From Dokdonella fugitiva (lineage in GTDB: Bacteria > Pseudomonadota > Gammaproteobacteria > Xanthomonadales > Rhodanobacteraceae): a stretch of 64,000 bases of DNA. The notes below the pieces were generated by a model. The model was not told the origin of the DNA. It made no database searches and was given only the letters and a program-made list of their open reading frames with translations. The translations under genes were made by a program, and so were the position numbers. This document shows positions 59,975 through 64,000 of this stretch, piece by piece. The stretch's first letter is position 1. Each line of letters starts with the position of its first letter. Where the stretch lies: assembly GCF_014138265.1 (NCBI RefSeq), contig NZ_JACGXL010000001.1:372001-436000 (forward strand), read 5' to 3'.

Positions 59975-62533
59975 TCACAGGCGCACGTCGAGCAGCAGGC
60001 CGACGAGATTGGCGTCGTAGCTCTGCGGCCCGCCGTCGGTGTACACGCGGTGGTCGAACGCATGCGTCGCGTCGAAGCCGAGGTAGTGCCAATCGCTGAT
60101 GCGGCCGCGTTCATAGACGTCGAACACGCGCAGCGCGACGCGCTCGTGCAGCGGGATGCGCACGCCGATGCTGAGCGAGTCGATGCGGTAGGTCATCGGC
60201 GCGAACGTGCCGCCGCCGGGGCCGTCGCCGATCACGGTGTCGGCCCAGGCGAGCGCGAGCGGCGAGGCGAAGCGGTAGTCGGTCGTGCCGCGCGCATACA
60301 AGTAGTTCCAGCTCGCGTCGACGCGCACGCGGCCGAACGCGTGCGCGAAGACGACGCCCGCGTTGTGGTTGCGCTGCGTGTCGTCGGCCCACCAGCGGCC
60401 GATGTCGACGTAGGTGTTGCCGCCGATGCTCGGATTCGATCCGCTGTCGTTGATCTCGTTGATGTTGGCCATGCGCAGCTTCGAGCGGTCGTACGCGTAG
60501 TAGACGCTCGCGTTGCTGCCGGGCGCGGGCTGCCATTCCCACTGCACGGTCGCGCCGAGCGTGTCGTAGCCCTGGCGTCCGAGCTCGGCGTCGTAGTCGC
60601 TCCAGTCGCCGCGCAGCGAGGCGCTGACCGTCATGTCCTCGCGCGGCATGAACGTCGCCATGAAGTCGAGCTTGCGTTCGTTGCGGCTCGAGACGTCGTA
60701 CTTGCGCAACGCGTCGACCGTGTGCGCGGGCACGCCGGTCGGTGGCGCGACGAAGCCGGGCAGGTCGATCGAATAGGTGAAGTCGTACGGATCGTAGTCG
60801 TAGCGGTCGCCGTCCTGGTGCAGGAACGTGACGTTCGCGCGCAGCGTCAGCCAGTCGAGCGCGCGGTTCGTCCAGCTCAGCTTGAGGCTGCCGTCGTCGA
60901 CCGTGCTGCGCTCGCGATGGGTCGGCTCGTAGCGGCTGAACGCGAGTGTCGCGCCGAGCGTGTCGCGCGCGCCGAGTTTCCAGTCGGCACCGATGTTCGC
61001 TTCGGTCGTCTGCATGTCGAGCGGCAGGCTGCGCACGCGCGTGATCGCCGAAGGATCGCTCGGATCCCAGATGCCCGACTCGCCCGGCACGACGCTGCCT
61101 TGCGAGCCGTTCTCGCTGACGTAGCCGTACTGCCCGGTGAGCGGGTTGTAGGCGAGGTAGACGTTGCGATAGTCCTCGCGCTCGTAGCGCAGGCCGCCGC
61201 GCACGGTGAGGTCCGTGGCCGGCTGCAGCACGATGCGCGCGTCGAGCAGGCTGGTGTCGATGCGCATGTCGGCGGACTTGCGCGACAGCGCGGCCGGCGT
61301 GTTCCAGTTCGCGCAGTCGTACAGGTACGGATTCTGCGGCCCCGTCTGCAGGCTGCCGTCGAGGCCGATGCCGAAAACGCCTTGGCATGCGACCGGCGGG
61401 ATCAGCGTGTCGTCCTGGCTCATGCGGCCACCCGACGCGGTGATCGACAGCTCGCCGTTCATCGGCAGCTTGCGCGTGAACGCGGCCTTGAGGTTGTGGT
61501 AGTCGTTGTCGGGCTCGGTCGCGAACTGGCCGGTCGTCAGCGGCGCCGACACCGCATTGGGAACGAGCGGACTCAGCGCGAACGGCGTCTCGTAGGTGTA
61601 GCGCGTGTAACGGTCGCGGTAGAACGACCCGCTGTAGCCGAAGTCCATGCGCCAGACGCGGCCCGCGTAGCGGAAGCCACCCTCGAGGTTCACGGTCGAG
61701 TCGTCGATCGGCTTGACCGTCTCGAGCACGCCGCCGTTGTCGGGGAACGGGAAATTGAAGAAGAACGGGCCGCCGAAGGGCCGCGCGCCATGGCGCTGCT
61801 CGTCGGTCGCGTTCGCATACGCGGTCCATTGCGGCGTGAGGTAGACGCTGAAGCCGAGTCCCTGCTTCTCGCGCGTGACGCCGAGCGTGCGCTCGGGCGT
61901 AGCCGCCGACAGCGCGGCGATCGCGGCGGGCGAACTCGCGCCGGCCGCGTATCCCGCGGGCAGGGTCAGATGGTCGGTACCGACGCCGTTCCAGATCGGC
62001 TTCGCCGTGTTCGTGACGAGGTTCGGCATGTCGCGCAGGAACGCCTGCACCTTGTAGCTGCCGGCGCGACCGAACACCGCCTGATAGTACTCGTCGTCGT
62101 CGCTGACCCGGCTCGCGCGCACGCTCGCGTAGGTGCCGTCCGCGGCGCGTTCGGCGTCGAACGCGAGCAGGGCGAGCACGATGCCGCCGTCCCAGTCGAC
62201 GTAGCGGTTCCACAAGGCGTTGCCGTCGTCGCCACCGGTCGCGACGGCGCCGATGCTGAGCACGCCGGACGTGCGCCATTCGCCGTGCCCGGCCGTCACC
62301 GGCGGCGGCGGCGGACATGCGTACAGGTTGCCGGTCGGGCTCCGGTGCACGCCGGCTTCGAGCCAGCTCGTGCCGCGTTCGTCGCAGCCGTCGATCGTCG
62401 CGCCGCCGGTCGGGTCGAGCTTGTTCGCGCGCCAGGTGTCGACGCCGACGCCGCTGTCGGCGTGCGCGCGGGCGACGACCGTCGCGATCGCGACGGCGAG
62501 CGGCAGCGGGCGGAGCAGGCGAGGTGTGCGCAT
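59975..62533 (-). CDS. MtrB/PioB-family outer-membrane beta-barrel
   Basis: An 852-residue exported protein (signal peptide to about AHA-DSG, residue 26) whose body is alternating hydrophobic/polar strands ending in an aromatic-poor LLLDVRL strand; the FGYSGSFYRDRYTRYTYETPF, LPMNGELSITASGGRMSQDD and FMPREDMTVSASLRGDWSDYDAELG segments are typical of the MtrB/PioB decahaem-associated family. The barrel sheathes a decahaem cytochrome so electrons cross the outer membrane. Two cysteines near 49 and 73 flank the N-terminal region (the MtrB CXXC motif is not present). It starts 17 bp after the decahaem gene. Confidence 0.93.
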   Translation of the reverse strand: MRTPRLLRPLPLAVAIATVVARAHADSGVGVDTWRANKLDPTGGATIDGCDERGTSWLEAGVHRSPTGNLYACPPPPPVTAGHGEWRTSGVLSIGAVATGGDDGNALWNRYVDWDGGIVLALLAFDAERAADGTYASVRASRVSDDDEYYQAVFGRAGSYKVQAFLRDMPNLVTNTAKPIWNGVGTDHLTLPAGYAAGASSPAAIAALSAATPERTLGVTREKQGLGFSVYLTPQWTAYANATDEQRHGARPFGGPFFFNFPFPDNGGVLETVKPIDDSTVNLEGGFRYAGRVWRMDFGYSGSFYRDRYTRYTYETPFALSPLVPNAVSAPLTTGQFATEPDNDYHNLKAAFTRKLPMNGELSITASGGRMSQDDTLIPPVACQGVFGIGLDGSLQTGPQNPYLYDCANWNTPAALSRKSADMRIDTSLLDARIVLQPATDLTVRGGLRYEREDYRNVYLAYNPLTGQYGYVSENGSQGSVVPGESGIWDPSDPSAITRVRSLPLDMQTTEANIGADWKLGARDTLGATLAFSRYEPTHRERSTVDDGSLKLSWTNRALDWLTLRANVTFLHQDGDRYDYDPYDFTYSIDLPGFVAPPTGVPAHTVDALRKYDVSSRNERKLDFMATFMPREDMTVSASLRGDWSDYDAELGRQGYDTLGATVQWEWQPAPGSNASVYYAYDRSKLRMANINEINDSGSNPSIGGNTYVDIGRWWADDTQRNHNAGVVFAHAFGRVRVDASWNYLYARGTTDYRFASPLALAWADTVIGDGPGGGTFAPMTYRIDSLSIGVRIPLHERVALRVFDVYERGRISDWHYLGFDATHAFDHRVYTDGGPQSYDANLVGLLLDVRL

Positions 62534-62549
62534 CGATCCTCCCGCGGTG

Positions 62550-63608
62550 TCATTCGTGGAACTTCGGACCCGACGGCGCGTTCGAGCCGTGGATGTTCGC
62601 GTGGCAGGTCACGCAGGCGCGTCCCATGGCGCGCTCGTCCGGGTGCTGACCGTTGCCGAGCGAACCGGGCGTGTGCAGGTCGTTCGGATGGCGCAGGCCC
62701 GAATGACATTGCTGGCAGAGGAATGGCAACGGCGTCACGAGCAGCGTCTGCTGGTTGGAGCCGTGCGGCGTGTGGCAGTTGAGGCAACTCTCGCGTACCG
62801 GCGCGTGTTCGAACAGGAACGGCCCGCGCTTCTCCGCATGGCACTGGTAGCAGGTCTCGTTGACCGTGTTCGTCTTCAGCAGCGGGCTGGTGATCGAGCC
62901 GTGCGGGTTGTGGCAGTCGTCGCAGCTCATCTGGCCTTCCGGCAGCGGCATGTGCGAGCGCCGGTTGAACTGCAGGCGTACGTCGCGATGACACTGCGCG
63001 CAGGTGTCGTTGATCGAGGCCTTCGCCATCAGGCCTTCGGCCGAGAACTTCGCCATCGGGTTGTGGCAGTCGCTGCAGGAAAGGCCGTTGCGCTGGTGCA
63101 CGGAGCCGAGCCAGTGGTCGCGCGGGCCGCCTTCATGGCAGGTGAGGCAGGTCTTCGTCTGCGTCTCGATCGGCGTACCGGAATCCTTCGTGTAACCGAT
63201 GATGAGACCCTTCGCACCCGGGTCCTTCGCATGCGCCGATCCGGGGCCGTGGCAGGTCTCGCACACGGGGATCGACGCATCGGCCTTGTTCGCCGCGTGC
63301 AGTCCGAGTGCATGGAACGTGTGGGTGAAGTGTTCGCTCTCGAGCTGGTGGCAGGCGATACAGGTGCGCTCGCCGACCGCCGTCGCGTCCGGCGCGCCAG
63401 GGTTGTCGGCGACCTTCGCCTTGGCGAAACCCGGCGCCGGCGCGGCGTTCATCATCGACGCGCCGGCCTGCACGTCGCCGCCGGTCAGGTTCGTCGACGG
63501 CAACGACCGCGCGAGGTCGTCGCGGCTCTGCTGCGCCAGCGCCGGCACCAGCGTCGCGCATCCCAGCACGAGCGCCAGCAGGCGCCGGATCGCATCAGTG
63601 CTTCGCAT
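62550..63608 (-). CDS. Decahaem c-type cytochrome, DmsE/MtrA/PioA-like
   Basis: The 352-residue protein has a signal peptide (to about ALA-QQS, residue 26) and exactly ten CxxCH sites: CIACH, CETCH, CLTCH, CSDCH, CAQCH, CDDCH, CYQCH, CLNCH, CQQCH and CVTCH. This is the count and spacing of DmsE/MtrA cytochromes that sit inside an MtrB barrel. An N-terminal extension of about 55 residues precedes the first haem. The start at 63608 overlaps the upstream protease gene by 14 bp. No MtrC/OmcA-type surface cytochrome is adjacent, as in Fe(II)-oxidising Pio/Mto systems. Confidence 0.95.
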   Translation of the reverse strand: MRSTDAIRRLLALVLGCATLVPALAQQSRDDLARSLPSTNLTGGDVQAGASMMNAAPAPGFAKAKVADNPGAPDATAVGERTCIACHQLESEHFTHTFHALGLHAANKADASIPVCETCHGPGSAHAKDPGAKGLIIGYTKDSGTPIETQTKTCLTCHEGGPRDHWLGSVHQRNGLSCSDCHNPMAKFSAEGLMAKASINDTCAQCHRDVRLQFNRRSHMPLPEGQMSCDDCHNPHGSITSPLLKTNTVNETCYQCHAEKRGPFLFEHAPVRESCLNCHTPHGSNQQTLLVTPLPFLCQQCHSGLRHPNDLHTPGSLGNGQHPDERAMGRACVTCHANIHGSNAPSGPKFHE

Positions 63609-64000
63609 GGGCCAGTCCCGTTCCCGTGGTCGACGAATCACAGCCTTCGCTCTTGCGCGTGAGCGTGCGCACCGCCGCGCACGCGTCGATCGATGCATCC
63701 ACGCTGCGACTGGAGCCGTCGAGCAGAGCGAACAGCGCCTTCGCATCGAGGCGCGGATCGAGTTCGAGCAGCAGCGCGACCGCTCCGGTCACGTGCGCGG
63801 TCGCAAGCGAACTGCCGGACGCGTAATCGTAGTGGCCGCCGGGTTCGAGCGTGAGGATGTCGCGGCCGGGCGCAGCGAGGGCGGGGCGCGCCGCGGCCGG
63901 CGAGTCGCTGCTGCGCACGGCGATGACGCCGTCGACGTCGACCGGGAAACCGTCCATGCGCGCGTCGGGCGGCACCGCGCCGACGACGATGATGCCGCGT
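63595..64000 (-). CDS. Subtilase (S8 family) C-terminal part, 5' end outside window
   Basis: The frame is open to the window edge; 135 residues are visible. The catalytic-serine motif SGSSLATAHVTGAVALLL (G-S-S-x-A-x-x-H-V-x-G) and the preceding oxyanion region and GIIVVGAVP strand identify a subtilisin-like serine protease. A C-terminal tail of about 50 residues with two cysteines follows. Its stop overlaps the decahaem cytochrome gene by 14 bp, so the protease is cotranscribed with the electron conduit and may process a surface partner; this is inference. Asp and His of the triad lie outside the window. Confidence 0.9.
   Translation of the reverse strand, partial: RGIIVVGAVPPDARMDGFPVDVDGVIAVRSSDSPAAARPALAAPGRDILTLEPGGHYDYASGSSLATAHVTGAVALLLELDPRLDAKALFALLDGSSRSVDASIDACAAVRTLTRKSEGCDSSTTGTGLAHAKH

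Overview
The window is a high-GC chromosomal segment (roughly 68-70% G+C by eye) from a gammaproteobacterium of the Xanthomonadales (Lysobacterales), most probably Rhodanobacteraceae and perhaps close to Dokdonella. The reasons are the divergent rne/rluC pair, the aguA/aguB agmatine genes, a short zinc-free type L36, dense use of Gly-Asp-Ala-Arg-rich GC3 codons, and an exported protein carrying the 'IFASGFE' motif that I associate with this family. Family placement is inference; no 16S rRNA lies in the window.

Layout. (1) 1-11,399 is the end of a prophage or phage remnant: tail genes on the plus strand (tape measure, Ig-domain/fibre protein, two tail-tip-like proteins), then about ten small genes on the minus strand read from a promoter near 11,285 that carries two matching dyads. 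No integrase, lysis gene or terminase is in view, so the element continues to the left. (2) 11,399-12,180 holds tRNA-Ser(UGA) with its encoded CCA and, upstream of it, a 160-bp tandem repeat in which three further copies of the tRNA 5' half are stacked between the tRNA and its probable promoter. (3) 12,242-20,711 has a GacA-like regulator, rne and rluC, and a divergent EamA exporter/MocR regulator pair followed by a HAD phosphatase. (4) 20,779-31,937 is a minus-strand block of twelve genes forming a ChrR/ECF-sigma singlet-oxygen-type regulon: photolyase, an exported unknown, a fatty acid desaturase, a flavin oxidase, DUF1365, two CFA-synthase-like methyltransferases, two integral membrane proteins, a lipocalin, then the sigma factor and its zinc anti-sigma ChrR. 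A shared GCATCC-N16-CGTA promoter element lies before the first three genes, with a weaker match before the sigma gene. (5) 31,941-33,840 has phhB, nfuA and two small cytochromes c. (6) 34,230-42,345 is a membrane-fusion lipoprotein with two RND pumps, the first greatly enlarged. (7) 42,467-49,978 is an AraC-controlled surface operon (beta-helix lipoprotein, dihaem lipoprotein, TonB receptor, aldehyde dehydrogenase). (8) 50,065-58,576 has DUF349, TraB-like, aguB, a diguanylate cyclase, aguA, a small periplasmic protein and rpmJ. (9) 58,764-64,000 is an electron-transfer cluster: subtilase end, decahaem cytochrome, MtrB/PioB-type porin, c4-like dihaem cytochrome and a cupredoxin.

How it works together. 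The ChrR block couples membrane fatty-acid remodelling and photolyase to one sigma factor. The decahaem/porin pair with soluble c-type and copper carriers is the layout expected for moving electrons across the outer membrane. The tRNA-linked repeats, the repeated ECF promoter element and the enlarged RND pump are the features least explained by ordinary annotation.
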